64,000 nt of DNA from Anaeromyxobacter dehalogenans 2CP-C (GTDB lineage Bacteria > Myxococcota > Myxococcia > Myxococcales > Anaeromyxobacteraceae). The notes under the pieces were generated by a model, which saw only the letters and a list, made by a program, of their open reading frames with translations, was not told where the DNA came from and searched no databases. Positions 20,366-29,775 of the stretch are shown here, piece by piece. Within the stretch, counting starts at the first letter, position 1. Every line of letters starts with the position of its first letter. The DNA is taken from assembly GCF_000013385.1 (NCBI RefSeq), contig NC_007760.1:3384001-3448000 (forward strand), in the 5' to 3' direction. Both the position numbers and the translations under genes were made by a program.

Positions 20366-21993
20366 CCGTAGGGCGCGAGCGTGAGCGCGTAGGGCTGCCG
20401 CCCGATGCGCGGGAACTCGGTGTAGCCGACCATCTCCACCGGCACGTAGCCCTCGAGGTGGGAGAGGTCGAGCTGCGCCGGCTGCGCGAAGCGCGACACG
20501 TTCGCCACGCACAGGATCACGTCCTCGTCGTGGCGGCGCACGTAGGCGAGGACCTTGCGGTTCTGCACCGGCAGGAACTCCATGGTGCCCCGCCCGAACG
20601 CCCGGAACAGCTTGCGCAGCGCGATGGTGTTGCGCATCCAGTGCAGCAGCGAGGAGGGGTCGCGGAGCTGGGCCTCGACGTTCACCGCCTGGTAGCCGTA
20701 CACCGCGTCGGAGATGGGCGCGGAGTAGAGCCGGCCGGGGTCGGCGCGGGAGAAGCCGGCGTTGCGGTCCGGGCTCCACTGCATGGGCGTGCGCACGCCG
20801 TTGCGGTCGTGCAGGTAGATGTTGTCGCCCATGCCGAGCTCGTCGCCGTAGTAGACGATGGGCGTCCCGGGGAAGGAGAACAGGAGCGAGTTGAGCAGCT
20901 CCATGCGCCGGCGGCTGTTGTCCACCAGCGGCGCGAGGCGGCGCCGGATCCCGACGTTCAGCTTCATGCGCGGATCCTGGCTGTACGCGAGGTACATGTA
21001 GTCGCGCTCGTCGGCGGTCACCATCTCCAGCGTCAGCTCGTCGTGGTTGCGCAGGAACAGCGCCCACTGGCAGGTGTCCGGGATGGCCGGGGTGCGCCGC
21101 ATGATCTCGACGATCGGCTCCACGTCCTCGAGCCGCAGCGCCATGAAGATGCGCGGCATGAGCGGGAAGTGGAACGCCATGTGGCACTCGTCGCCCTCGC
21201 CGAAGTAGGGGCGCACGTCGGCCGGCCACTGGTTCGCCTCGGCGAGCAGCATGCGCCCGGGGAAGTGCTGGTCCACGTAGGCCCGGATCTTCCGGATGAC
21301 CTCGTGCGTGCCGGGCAGGTTCTCGCAGCTCGTCCCGTCCTGCTCGATCAGGTACGGCACCGCGTCGAGCCGGAAGCCGTCCACGCCCATCTCCGCCCAG
21401 AAGCGCAGCGCGTCCAGCACCTCGCCCAGCACCACCGCGTTCTCGAAGTTGAGGTCCGGCTGGTGCGAGAAGAAGCGGTGCCAGTAGTACTGCTTGGCCT
21501 CGGGGTCCCAGGTCCAGTTCGACTTCTCGGTGTCGGTGAAGATGATGCGGGCGTCGCGGTAGCGCTCGTCGGTGTCGCTCCACACGTAGTAGGCGCGCTC
21601 CGGGGAGCCGGCCGGCGCGCGGCGCGCCCGCTGGAACCAGGGGTGCTGGTCGGAGGTGTGGTTCACCACCAGCTCCACCACCACCCGGATGCCGCGGGCG
21701 TGGGCCGCCGCGACCAGCTGGCGGAAGTCGTCCACCGTGCCGTAGTCGGGGTGGATGCCCTTGTAGTCGGCGATGTCGTAGCCGTCGTCGCGCAGCGGCG
21801 ACGGGAAGAACGGCAGCAGCCACAGGCAGGTGATGCCGAGGTCCTGGAGGTAGTCGAGCTTCTCCACGAGCCCGCGCAGGTCGCCCACGCCGTCGCCGTT
21901 GGAGTCGTAGAACGACTTCACGTGCGTCTCGTAGATGACCGCGTCCTTGAACCAGAGCGGATCGACCGCCCGCCTGCGCTGCGAGATCGCCAT
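20332..21993 (-). CDS. treS: Trehalose synthase (maltose alpha-D-glucosyltransferase) TreS
   Basis: 553 residues, GH13 family. Motif order: [17 protein letters not shown] near residue 70, [13 protein letters not shown] near 112, nucleophile Asp in [10 protein letters not shown], acid/base Glu in LLAEANQWP, and the third acid in [12 protein letters not shown]; ends with an all-beta domain C. The HPDYGT and AEANQWP patterns are characteristic of TreS, which interconverts maltose and trehalose. No maltokinase domain is fused. ATG 21993 is preceded by ggggaggcac. Together with malQ it implies turnover of glucan, maltose and trehalose. Confidence 0.9.
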   Translation of the reverse strand: MAISQRRRAVDPLWFKDAVIYETHVKSFYDSNGDGVGDLRGLVEKLDYLQDLGITCLWLLPFFPSPLRDDGYDIADYKGIHPDYGTVDDFRQLVAAAHARGIRVVVELVVNHTSDQHPWFQRARRAPAGSPERAYYVWSDTDERYRDARIIFTDTEKSNWTWDPEAKQYYWHRFFSHQPDLNFENAVVLGEVLDALRFWAEMGVDGFRLDAVPYLIEQDGTSCENLPGTHEVIRKIRAYVDQHFPGRMLLAEANQWPADVRPYFGEGDECHMAFHFPLMPRIFMALRLEDVEPIVEIMRRTPAIPDTCQWALFLRNHDELTLEMVTADERDYMYLAYSQDPRMKLNVGIRRRLAPLVDNSRRRMELLNSLLFSFPGTPIVYYGDELGMGDNIYLHDRNGVRTPMQWSPDRNAGFSRADPGRLYSAPISDAVYGYQAVNVEAQLRDPSSLLHWMRNTIALRKLFRAFGRGTMEFLPVQNRKVLAYVRRHDEDVILCVANVSRFAQPAQLDLSHLEGYVPVEMVGYTEFPRIGRQPYALTLAPYGYFWFELRKPA

Positions 21994-22192
21994 GTGCCTC
22001 CCCGGGCCGCGCGGGCCCGCGAGTCCGTGACACGAGTCCGTAAGGTACATCCGGACCGCCCTCCCCGCGCGGAGCATGCGCGCGCGGCGCCCCTCCGGGC
22101 CGGCCCGGCGCCTGCGCGCCGCCGCGCGCCGGCGGCGGGCCGTGCGACGGCGGGTCCTGCGCTGCGAGGGGCGTTCCACGCCGCCCGGCCGC

Positions 22193-22768
22193 ATGCGCAG
22201 CGTACGGCCGGTGGCGGGCGCGGCGGTCGGGCGGGCGGGGAGGCTCCGGGGGGCGGGCGCGGCGGTGGCCGCGGCCGCGGCGCTCCTGTCGCTCGCCGCC
22301 TGCGATCCCTGGCACTGCTCGTTCGAGAGCCACGGCGCCTGCGTCGAGTTCGAGTCGCCGCCCGCCGACCTGGAGGCGGCCAGGGCCAGGATGGACCGCC
22401 TGCTCGAGCTCGAGCTGCCGTTCTGGGATCTTCACTCGCTGTCCGGCTGGCGGATCCAGTACCGCGACACCACCGAGTACGTCTGCTACCTCGCCACCCG
22501 CAACGAGGGCTGCACCGACTACATCCAGCACACGCTGTCGCTGCACGTGCCCGAGGACTCGGGCGGCTGCTTCGAGGCGGCCGAGCTGCTGCACGAGCTC
22601 GGGCACTACAAGCTGGGCGACCCGACCCACTCGAACCCCCGGTGGAAGGACGTCGAGGCGGCGTTCGCCGGGATCGTCTGGGACCGGCCCGACGCGCCCG
22701 CGGAGTGCCGCGCGCGCTACAAGGCCATCTACGAGGGCATGTGGGTGGTGGGGACCGACGCGCTGTGA
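22193..22768 (+). CDS. Lipoprotein with HExxH zinc-protease-like motif
   Basis: 191 residues. Positively charged N-terminus, hydrophobic helix and lipobox LAAC give a lipoprotein signal (Cys near residue 37), followed by a small secreted domain rich in Cys (CHC..C, CY, GCTDY, GGC). [14 protein letters not shown] carries HExxH, the zinc-binding motif of gluzincins/metzincins, with GDPTH further on as possible third-ligand region. I do not recognise a named family. An upstream frame reaches 22076 but its Arg-rich start looks non-coding, so ATG 22193 is chosen; the ribosome site is weak. Confidence 0.65.
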   Translation: MRSVRPVAGAAVGRAGRLRGAGAAVAAAAALLSLAACDPWHCSFESHGACVEFESPPADLEAARARMDRLLELELPFWDLHSLSGWRIQYRDTTEYVCYLATRNEGCTDYIQHTLSLHVPEDSGGCFEAAELLHELGHYKLGDPTHSNPRWKDVEAAFAGIVWDRPDAPAECRARYKAIYEGMWVVGTDAL

Positions 22769-22888
22769 GGTCGCCACGGCCCGGGCTGACGCGGTGCGCC
22801 GCGGCCACCGGCCCCCACCAGGCGCGCTCCGACGCGGGATGCGCGGCGCCCGCGGCCGGTTAGGGCATCCTTTCACAAGGAGGCGCCG

Positions 22889-23308
22889 ATGGCGTCGATC
22901 CACAAGCACGTGACCCGCGAGATGGTGTCCCTCGAGGCGACCGCGCCGATCCGCGAGGCGGCGCGCCTCATGTCGGAGCGCAAGATCGGCTCGGTCGCGG
23001 TCCGCGACGGCGGCCGGATCGTCGGCCTGGTGACCGAGCGCGACCTCGTCGCGACGGTGCTCGCGCGCGGCGCCGACGCGAACCACCCCATGCGCGAGGC
23101 GATGCGCCAGGGGCTCCCCCGCGTCTCCACCAGCGCCAGCGAGGTGGAGGTGGCCGGGCTGATGCGCGACCACACCACCCGCCACCTGCTCGTCGAGGAG
23201 GGCGGCCAGGTGGTGGGCGTGGTGTCCATGCGCGACATCATCCAGCTCATGCTCGACGAGAAGCAGTTCCTCATCGAGCAGCTGCAGACGTACATCGACG
23301 GCCGCTGA
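22889..23308 (+). CDS. Tandem CBS-domain protein
   Basis: 139 residues made of two CBS motifs (about 8-60 and 75-130), each with the usual ending GLVTERDL and GVVSMRDI. Such stand-alone proteins bind adenine nucleotides and modulate partners or sense energy state; the partner is unknown. caaggaggcgcc precedes the ATG. It lies 157 bp upstream of the transhydrogenase operon, separated by what looks like a promoter region. Confidence 0.9.
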   Translation: MASIHKHVTREMVSLEATAPIREAARLMSERKIGSVAVRDGGRIVGLVTERDLVATVLARGADANHPMREAMRQGLPRVSTSASEVEVAGLMRDHTTRHLLVEEGGQVVGVVSMRDIIQLMLDEKQFLIEQLQTYIDGR

Positions 23309-23427
23309 CCCACCGGCGCCGCGGTGCGCGACCGCGCGCAGCCGTTCACGGACCGTCAATATGCCGGCGGCGGGCCCCGGCTCGCCTTGCGGGTATTCCC
23401 CGCGTGGGGCCTTCTATTGCCCACGTC

Positions 23428-23442
23428 CGGGGGATACCCCCG
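23428..23442. promoter_or_regulatory. Palindrome in the pntAA leader
   Basis: CGGGGG-ATA-CCCCCG lies 23 bp before the pntAA ATG, close to a TTCTATTG stretch that could be a -10. It might be an operator or a leader hairpin; no known regulator motif is recognised. Confidence 0.25.
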
Positions 23443-23465
23443 TTGGACCGAGGTCAACGACGACG

Positions 23466-24563
23466 ATGCGCATCGCGGTGCTACGTGAGGCGGCGCCCGG
23501 AGAACGCCGGGTCGCCCTGGTCCCCGAGAACGTCACACGATTGGTGAAGCAGGGCCACGAGGTCCGCGTGGAGCGCGGCGCGGGCGAGGCCGCCGGCTTC
23601 CCCGACGAGGCCTATGCCGCGGCCGGCGCGCAGGTGGGCGACGCGGGCGCCACGCTCGACGGCGCGCGCGTGGTCGCGGCGGTGCAGCGGCCCTCCGAGG
23701 CGCAGGTGGAGCGGCTCCCGCCCGGCGCGCTGCTCGTCGGCCTGCTCGCGCCGCACGCCGCCGGGCCGCTCCTCGAGCGGCTCGCGGCCCGTGGCGTGGA
23801 CGCGATGGCGATGGAGAAGGTCCCGCGCACCACGCGGGCCCAGTCGATGGACGCGCTCTCGTCGCAGGCCACGCTGGCCGGCTACAAGGCCGTGCTGGTC
23901 GGCGCGGGCGCCCTCCCCCGGATCCTGCCCATGATGACCACCGCGGCCGGCACGCTCGCGCCCGCGAAGGCGTTCGTGGTCGGCGCCGGCGTGGCCGGGC
24001 TGCAGGCGATCGCCACCGCGCGGCGCCTCGGCGCGGTGGTGTCCGCGTTCGACGTGCGGCCGGTCGTGAAGGAGCAGGTGCAGTCGCTCGGCGCCGCGTT
24101 CGTGGAGGTGCCCGCGGTCGCCGCGGAGGGCACCGGCGGCTACGCCAAGGAGCTGGGCCAGTCCGAGCAGGAGCGCGTCCTCGCCGCCGTCGCCGGCCAC
24201 GTGAAGGACATGGACCTCGTGATCACCACCGCGCAGATCCCGGGCCGGCCGGCGCCGCGGCTGATCACCGCCGCCATGGTCCGCTCCATGCGGCCCGGGT
24301 CGGTGGTGGTGGACCTGGCCGCGGAGACCGGGGGCAACTGCGAGCTGACGCGCGCCGGCGAGACGGTGGTGGACGCCGGCGTCTCCGTGATCGGCGCGGT
24401 CGCCCTCCCGTCCACCGTGCCGTTCCACGCCAGCCAGATGTACGGCCGCAACGTGGTCACGCTGCTCGCCCACCTGTTCAAGGACGGCAAGGCGGACCTC
24501 GACGCGCAGGAGGAGATCGCCGCCGCCATGCTGGTGGTGCACGGCGGGAAGGTGCGGGCCTGA
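23466..24563 (+). CDS. pntAA: NAD(P) transhydrogenase alpha subunit, part 1 (NAD-binding)
   Basis: 365 residues forming domain I of proton-translocating transhydrogenase, related to alanine dehydrogenase. It starts MRIAVLREAAPGE, with RVALVPENV near residue 16, RTTRAQSMDALSSQA near 120, and the NAD Rossmann motif VVGAGVAGLQAIATARRLGA near 173. It accepts hydride from NADH and passes it to NADP in PntB. The membrane part of alpha is encoded separately by the next gene, 3 bp away, the split arrangement seen in many alpha- and deltaproteobacteria. Confidence 0.95.
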   Translation: MRIAVLREAAPGERRVALVPENVTRLVKQGHEVRVERGAGEAAGFPDEAYAAAGAQVGDAGATLDGARVVAAVQRPSEAQVERLPPGALLVGLLAPHAAGPLLERLAARGVDAMAMEKVPRTTRAQSMDALSSQATLAGYKAVLVGAGALPRILPMMTTAAGTLAPAKAFVVGAGVAGLQAIATARRLGAVVSAFDVRPVVKEQVQSLGAAFVEVPAVAAEGTGGYAKELGQSEQERVLAAVAGHVKDMDLVITTAQIPGRPAPRLITAAMVRSMRPGSVVVDLAAETGGNCELTRAGETVVDAGVSVIGAVALPSTVPFHASQMYGRNVVTLLAHLFKDGKADLDAQEEIAAAMLVVHGGKVRA

Positions 24564-24566
24564 CCC

Positions 24567-24866
24567 ATGCTCGAGCTCATCCAGATCTACGTCTTCGTCC
24601 TCGCCGGCTTCGTCGGGTTCTTCGTCATCACCCGCGTCCCGGCGCTGCTGCACACCCCGCTCATGTCGGCCACGAACGCCATCAGCGCCATCTCGCTGGT
24701 GGGCTCGCTGGTGATGGCCGGGGCGGAGCGCGGGCTGCTCGCGAACGTGCTCGGCTTCGTGGCGGTCACCTCGGCCACCATCAACGTGGTGGGCGGCTTC
24801 ATCATCACCGACCGCATGCTCAAGATGTTCAAGCGCGCCGACCGGGCGGGAGGCCAGAAGAAGTGA
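24567..24866 (+). CDS. pntAB: NAD(P) transhydrogenase alpha subunit, part 2 (membrane)
   Basis: 99 residues with three or four membrane helices (YVFVLAGFVGFFVI near residue 8; TNAISAISLVGSLVM near 36; SATINVVGGFIITDRML near 68). This is the small domain II piece of the proton channel. TNAISA and GGFIITDRML are family hallmarks. Its last codons overlap the start of pntB. Confidence 0.94.
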   Translation: MLELIQIYVFVLAGFVGFFVITRVPALLHTPLMSATNAISAISLVGSLVMAGAERGLLANVLGFVAVTSATINVVGGFIITDRMLKMFKRADRAGGQKK

Positions 24867-26257
24867 GCCCGCGCACGCTGTTCATCGAGGCGGCGTACCT
24901 CGCCGCGTCGATCCTCTTCATCCTCGGCCTCCGCAGCCTCACCATCCCGGACAAGGCCCGGCGCGGCATGCAGCTCGCGGCGCTCGGCATGCTGCTCGCC
25001 ATCGTGGGCACCCTGGTGCACCACGAGGTCGTCCACTACGGGTGGATCCTGGCGGGCCTGGCGCTCGGCTCGGCCATCGGCTACCCGCTGGGCGTCTACG
25101 TGCCCATGACCGCGATGCCGCAGCGCATCGCGATCTCGCACATGTTCGGCGCGGTCGCCGCCACGCTGGTCGGCGTCGCCGAGTACTGGCACCTCGGCAA
25201 CGGGGCCGAGGTGGGCCGGGGCACCATGGCGGCGCTGGGGTTCGAGGTGCTGTTCGGCGCCCTCACCATCACCGGCAGCTTCATGGCGTTCGGCAAGCTG
25301 CAGGAGCTGCTCCCGTCGCGCCCGCTCACCTTCCCCGGCCAGAACGTCGTCTCGATCGCCATGTTCGCGGCGGCGCTGGGGCTGTTCTGCTGGCTGGTCT
25401 ACGACCCGGGGGCCCACCCGGCCGCCTTCTACGCGATGGTGGCGCTGGGGCTGGCGTTCGGGATCTCGCTGGTGCTCCCCATCGGCGGCGCCGACATGCC
25501 GGTGGTCATCTCCCTGCTCAACTCCTACGCCGGCCTGGCCTCGTCCGCGACCGGCTTCGCCATCGGCAACAACGTGCTCATCATCGCCGGCGCGCTCGAC
25601 GGCGCCTCGGGCTTCATCCTCTCGATCATCATGAGCCGGGCCATGAACCGCTCGTTCACGAACGTCCTGTTCGGCGCGTTCGGCTCGGCGCCGCCGCCGT
25701 CGGCCAAGACCGCCCACGGGCTCACCGTCCGCTCCATCACGCCCGAGGACGCCGCCATCCAGCTCGCGTTCGCGCGGCTGGTGATCGTGGTCCCGGGCTA
25801 CGGCATGGCGGTGGCGCAGGCGCAGCACCAGGTGCGGGAGCTCGCCCAGCTCGTCGAGAAGAACGGCGGCACCGTGCTCTACGCCATCCACCCGGTGGCG
25901 GGCCGCATGCCGGGGCACATGAACGTGCTGCTCGCCGAGGCGGACATCCCCTACGACAAGCTCAAGGAGATGGACGAGATCAACGACGAGTTCCAGAACG
26001 CCGACGTGGCCCTGGTGATCGGCGCGAACGACGTGGTGAACCCCGCCGCGCGCAACGACCGCTCCTCGCCCATCTACGGCATGCCCATCCTCGACGTGGA
26101 CCGGGCCAAGCACGTGATCGTGCTGAAGCGCTCGATGAACCCGGGCTTCGCCGGGATCGAGAACGAGCTGTTCTACGCCGAGAACACCTCGATGCTGTTC
26201 GGCGACGCGAAGGCCTCGCTCGCGAAGCTGGTGCACGAGGTGAAGCAGCAGTCCTGA
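24863..26257 (+). CDS. pntB: NAD(P) transhydrogenase beta subunit
   Basis: 464 residues. The N-terminal half carries about nine membrane helices of domain II, including ADMPVVISLLNSYAGLA near residue 210; the C-terminal NADP-binding domain III has VVPGYGMAVAQAQHQVREL near 308 and GANDVVNPAA near 392. With PntAA and PntAB it uses the proton gradient to make NADPH from NADH. GTG start at 24863 overlaps the pntAB stop (GTGA). Operon end is followed by a hairpin at 26283. Confidence 0.95.
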   Translation: MSPRTLFIEAAYLAASILFILGLRSLTIPDKARRGMQLAALGMLLAIVGTLVHHEVVHYGWILAGLALGSAIGYPLGVYVPMTAMPQRIAISHMFGAVAATLVGVAEYWHLGNGAEVGRGTMAALGFEVLFGALTITGSFMAFGKLQELLPSRPLTFPGQNVVSIAMFAAALGLFCWLVYDPGAHPAAFYAMVALGLAFGISLVLPIGGADMPVVISLLNSYAGLASSATGFAIGNNVLIIAGALDGASGFILSIIMSRAMNRSFTNVLFGAFGSAPPPSAKTAHGLTVRSITPEDAAIQLAFARLVIVVPGYGMAVAQAQHQVRELAQLVEKNGGTVLYAIHPVAGRMPGHMNVLLAEADIPYDKLKEMDEINDEFQNADVALVIGANDVVNPAARNDRSSPIYGMPILDVDRAKHVIVLKRSMNPGFAGIENELFYAENTSMLFGDAKASLAKLVHEVKQQS

Positions 26258-26282
26258 GGCGCCGGGCGGCGCCGAAGGGACG

Positions 26283-26316
26283 GCACGGGCCCCGCGCACG
26301 CGCGCGAGGCCCGTGC
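26283..26316. terminator. Hairpin between convergent pntB and the 26332 gene
   Basis: A 9-bp perfect stem GCACGGGCC/GGCCCGTGC with a 16-nt GC-rich loop lies 25 bp after pntB and 15 bp past the opposite gene end. It could terminate from both sides; there is no U tract on either strand. Confidence 0.5.
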
Positions 26317-26331
26317 TGCCTCCGGGCGACG

Positions 26332-26811
26332 TTACTTGTTCGAGTCGGCCTTCACCTCGATCGCCATGGGCTTGTCGCCCTTGAGGTTGAAGGACGCCTT
26401 CACGTCCTGGCCGGGCTTGAGCTGCGAGAGCCGGGCGGTGTTGCCGTCCAGCTCCACCTTGGTGTTCCGGTCGCAGTGCAGCGTCGCGGTGGTCGCGTCG
26501 TCGCGATCGAGCGTGATGCTGGTCCCCGAGACCTTGGAGATCTTGCCCTTGATGTCGAAGTCGCTCTTCGACATCGCGTCCCGCTGGTGCTCGGCCTGCG
26601 GCGAGTTCTGGTGCATGCCGGGCTCGTTCGCGCTGCCGGTGCCGGTCTGGTCGCGCGTCCACTGCCCGGCGCGATCGGCCGAGTTCTTCGTGTCCCGCGC
26701 GGCCGCCTGCCCGGCCTCCTTGGTCTCCTCCTTGGTGCTGCCCAGGCGGTCGTTCGCCGCCGCCGTCCCGGCGAGCAGGAGCGCGCCCATCAACACTGCC
26801 AGTTTACGCAT
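26332..26811 (-). CDS. Secreted small hypothetical protein
   Basis: 159 residues. Signal peptide 1-19 (LLLAGTAAA-ND), then a hydrophilic region rich in Lys, Glu and Asp (GSTKEETKEAGQAAARD), and a C-terminal beta-type domain (DIKGKISKVSGTSITLDRD onward) that resembles small periplasmic beta-barrel domains such as DUF5666-like folds. Likely periplasmic. No enzymatic motif. ATG 26811 follows caggaggggacc, a strong ribosome site suggesting high expression. Confidence 0.75.
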   Translation of the reverse strand: MRKLAVLMGALLLAGTAAANDRLGSTKEETKEAGQAAARDTKNSADRAGQWTRDQTGTGSANEPGMHQNSPQAEHQRDAMSKSDFDIKGKISKVSGTSITLDRDDATTATLHCDRNTKVELDGNTARLSQLKPGQDVKASFNLKGDKPMAIEVKADSNK

Positions 26812-26940
26812 GGTCCCCTCCTGGCGGGCGTCTGCCCGTCCGACGCAGAAGGTAGGCACGCGTCCGGACGGGCGCGACGCGCCGCGGCGGCGTGGGAGGA
26901 GGCGAGCGTCCGGGGGCCGGGCGGCGGGCGGCGCGGCCGC

Positions 26941-28581
26941 TCAGGCGGTCTCGATGGAGGCCGCCTGCTGCAGCCCCAGCTCCTGGATGGCGGTCTCGCG
27001 CATCTTGTACTTCTGGACCTTGCCCGAGACGGTCATCGGGAAGCCGTCCACGAACTTGTAGTACCGCGGGATCTTGTAGGTCGCGATCTTGCCCTTGCAG
27101 TAGGCGCGGATCTCCTCGCCGGTCAGCGAGACCCCGGGCCGCAGCTTCACCCACGCCATCAGCTCCTCGCCGTACTTCACGTCCGGCACGCCGATCACCT
27201 GCACGTCGGAGACGCCCGGGATCGTGTACAGGAACTCCTCCACCTCGCGCGGGAAGATGTTCTCGCCGCCGCGCAGCACCATGTCCTTGATGCGGCCGAC
27301 GATCTTCACGTAGCCGTGCTCGTCGATGGTGGCGAGGTCCCCGGTGTGCATCCAGCGGCCGTCGTCGATGGCGCCGCGGGTGGCGTGCGGGTCGTTCCAG
27401 TAGCCGAGCATCACCGAGTAGCCGCGGGTGCACAGCTCGCCGGGCGTCCCCCGCGGCATCACGCGGCCGGTGGTGGGGTCCACGATCTTGATCTCCACGT
27501 GCGGGTGGACCTGCCCGACGGTGGTGACCCGCTTCTCGATGGGATCGTCGGTCCGCGACTGCGTGGACACCGGCGAGGTCTCGGTCATGCCGTAGCAGAT
27601 GGTGACCTCCGGCATGTGCATGTCCTTCTGCACCCGCTTCATCACCTCGATCGGGCAGGGCGAGCCGGCCATGACGCCGGTGCGCAGGGAGGAGAAGTCG
27701 AAGGTGTGGAACTCGGGGTGGTCGAGCTCCGCGATGAACATCGTCGGCACGCCGTACAGGGACGTGCACCGCTCCTGCTGCACGGTGCGCATCACCGTGA
27801 CCGGGTCGAAGTTGTCGAGCGGGATCACGATGGCGGAGCCGTGGCTGGTGGCGGCCAGGTTCCCGATCACCATCCCGAAGCAGTGGTAGAAGGGCACCGG
27901 CAGGCAGACCCGGTCGGCCTCGCGGTAGCCGAGGTACTCCCCGATGAAGAAGCCGTTGTTGAGCAGGTTGTGGTGCGAGAGCGTCGCGCCCTTCGGGAAC
28001 CCGGTGGTGCCGCTGGTGTACTGGATGTTGATGGGCTCGTCGAACTGCAGGTCGCGCTCGAGCCGGGTCAGCTCCTGCTCGGAGAGGCGCAGCGCGTCGT
28101 GCTTGAGCGCGCTCCACTCGTCGTCGATCACCAGCGTGTGCCGCAGCTCCGGGCAGCGCAGCCGCACCTCGCGCACCATGGCCACGTAGTCGGCGTTCCG
28201 GAACGTGCGGGACAGCGCCAGCATCGAGACGCCGGACTGCTTCAGCGCGTACTCCAGCTCGTGCACGCGGTAGGCGGGGTTGACCGTCACCATGACGGCC
28301 CCGATGCGCGCGGTGGCGTACTGCCAGATCACCCACTCGTACCGGTTCGGCGCCCAGATGCCGACGCGGTCGCCCTTCTTGACGCCGCGGACCAGCAGCC
28401 CGCGCGCGACCAGCGACGTCTCCTCCCAGAACTGCCGGTACGTGGCGCGGTAGCCCTGGTACACCGACACCAGCGCCTCGCGATCCGGGAAGCGCTCCAC
28501 CGTGCGGCGCAGGTTCTCGCCGATGGTCTCGCCGAGGAGCGGCGTGGTGGACGGCCCGCTGACGTAGGACGGTGCGCTCAA
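26941..28581 (-). CDS. AMP-forming acyl-CoA synthetase (fatty-acid--CoA ligase)
   Basis: 546 residues of the ANL superfamily. P-loop [16 protein letters not shown] near residue 186, A5 motif [11 protein letters not shown] near 320, A7 [11 protein letters not shown] near 405, A8 hinge [16 protein letters not shown] near 422, and catalytic Lys in [11 protein letters not shown] near 522. It activates a carboxylic acid with ATP and joins it to CoA; sequence style suggests medium/long-chain substrates. TTG start at 28581 is chosen because ggaggcagatcc lies just upstream and no ATG/GTG start nearby fits. Confidence 0.92.
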   Translation of the reverse strand: MSAPSYVSGPSTTPLLGETIGENLRRTVERFPDREALVSVYQGYRATYRQFWEETSLVARGLLVRGVKKGDRVGIWAPNRYEWVIWQYATARIGAVMVTVNPAYRVHELEYALKQSGVSMLALSRTFRNADYVAMVREVRLRCPELRHTLVIDDEWSALKHDALRLSEQELTRLERDLQFDEPINIQYTSGTTGFPKGATLSHHNLLNNGFFIGEYLGYREADRVCLPVPFYHCFGMVIGNLAATSHGSAIVIPLDNFDPVTVMRTVQQERCTSLYGVPTMFIAELDHPEFHTFDFSSLRTGVMAGSPCPIEVMKRVQKDMHMPEVTICYGMTETSPVSTQSRTDDPIEKRVTTVGQVHPHVEIKIVDPTTGRVMPRGTPGELCTRGYSVMLGYWNDPHATRGAIDDGRWMHTGDLATIDEHGYVKIVGRIKDMVLRGGENIFPREVEEFLYTIPGVSDVQVIGVPDVKYGEELMAWVKLRPGVSLTGEEIRAYCKGKIATYKIPRYYKFVDGFPMTVSGKVQKYKMRETAIQELGLQQAASIETA

Positions 28582-28700
28582 GGATCTGCCTCCGGTGGGA
28601 AACGGGGGCGGAATCCTAGACGCGCGCGGGCCCGCGGGGAAGGGTGTGCGTGCGCGACGCCGCGCGTCAGCGGCGATCGGCGCCGCGCCGCGGGGCGCGG

Positions 28701-29669
28701 CTAGGGCTCGAGCACCAGCGAGCCGGTGGTGGCGCGGGCCTCCAGCGCGCGGTGCGCCTCGGCCGCCTGCGCCAGCGGCAGCGCCCGGCCGACCTCCACC
28801 TTCACCGCCCCGCTGCCGACCACCTCGAGCAGCTCGGCGGCGCTGCGCTCCAGGTCGGCGCGGCGCGCCACGTAGGTGAACACGCTCGGCCGCGTGAGGA
28901 ACAGCGAGCCCTTGCGCGAGAGCAGCAGCGGATCGACCGGCGGCACCGGCCCGGAGGCGTTGCCGAACGTGACCATCATGCCGAGCGGCCGCAGGCAGTC
29001 GATCGAGCCGGCGAAGGTGGTCTTCCCGACCGAGTCGTACACCACCGGCACGCCCTCGCCGCCGGTGAGCTCCCGCACCCGCGCCACGAAGTCCTCGCGC
29101 GTGTACACGACGACGTGGTCGCAGCCGTGGGCGCGCGCCAGCGCCGCCTTCTCGTCGCTGCCCACCGTGCCGATCACGGTCGCGCCGAGCGCCTTCAGCC
29201 ACTGGATCGCGATGAGCCCCACCCCGCCCGCGGCCGCGTGCCACAGGACCGTGTCGCCCGCCTTCACCGGGTAGGTGCGCCGGATGAGCACCTGCGCGGT
29301 GAGCCCCTTCAGCATCGCGCCAGCGGCGGTGCGATCGGAGATCGCGTCGGGCAGGCGCACCAGCCGGTCCGCCGGCACCACCCGCGCCTCGGCGTAGCAG
29401 CCCGGCCCGCCCACGAACGCGACGCGATCGCCCGGGCGGACGTGGTCCACCCCCGCCCCCACCGCCTCCACCCGCCCCGCCGCCTCGACGCCCAGGCCGG
29501 CCGGGAGCTGCATGGGGTACAGGCCGGAGCGGTGGTACACGTCCACGAAGTTCACGCCCGCGGCGCCGATGCGGAGCCGGGCCTCGCCCGGCCCGGGATC
29601 ACCGACCGTCACCTCTTCCAGCTTCAGGACCTCGGGGCCGCCGTGCTCGTGGAACCGGATCGCGCGCAT
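28701..29669 (-). CDS. qor: NADPH:quinone oxidoreductase (zeta-crystallin type)
   Basis: 322 residues of the medium-chain dehydrogenase family without the zinc ligands of alcohol dehydrogenases. [15 protein letters not shown] begins the protein; [13 protein letters not shown] near residue 40 and the NADPH motif [20 protein letters not shown] near 143 match QOR. It would reduce quinones or enones with NADPH. It is 120 bp upstream of the acyl-CoA ligase on the same strand, so cotranscription is possible. Confidence 0.9.
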   Translation of the reverse strand: MRAIRFHEHGGPEVLKLEEVTVGDPGPGEARLRIGAAGVNFVDVYHRSGLYPMQLPAGLGVEAAGRVEAVGAGVDHVRPGDRVAFVGGPGCYAEARVVPADRLVRLPDAISDRTAAGAMLKGLTAQVLIRRTYPVKAGDTVLWHAAAGGVGLIAIQWLKALGATVIGTVGSDEKAALARAHGCDHVVVYTREDFVARVRELTGGEGVPVVYDSVGKTTFAGSIDCLRPLGMMVTFGNASGPVPPVDPLLLSRKGSLFLTRPSVFTYVARRADLERSAAELLEVVGSGAVKVEVGRALPLAQAAEAHRALEARATTGSLVLEP

Positions 29670-29775
29670 GCGTCCGTCCTAACCCGCCCGGCGCGCGTTC
29701 GCACCGCCCGGTTCGCCGCAGGCAGGGCGGCCAGGCGGGCAGGCGCGGGCGGGGCGGCGTGCCGAGATTCGGCCC

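Noticed and set aside
22076-22192. Upstream extension of the HExxH lipoprotein
   Set aside because: It is Arg/Ala-rich, would destroy the lipoprotein signal layout, and has no ribosome site.
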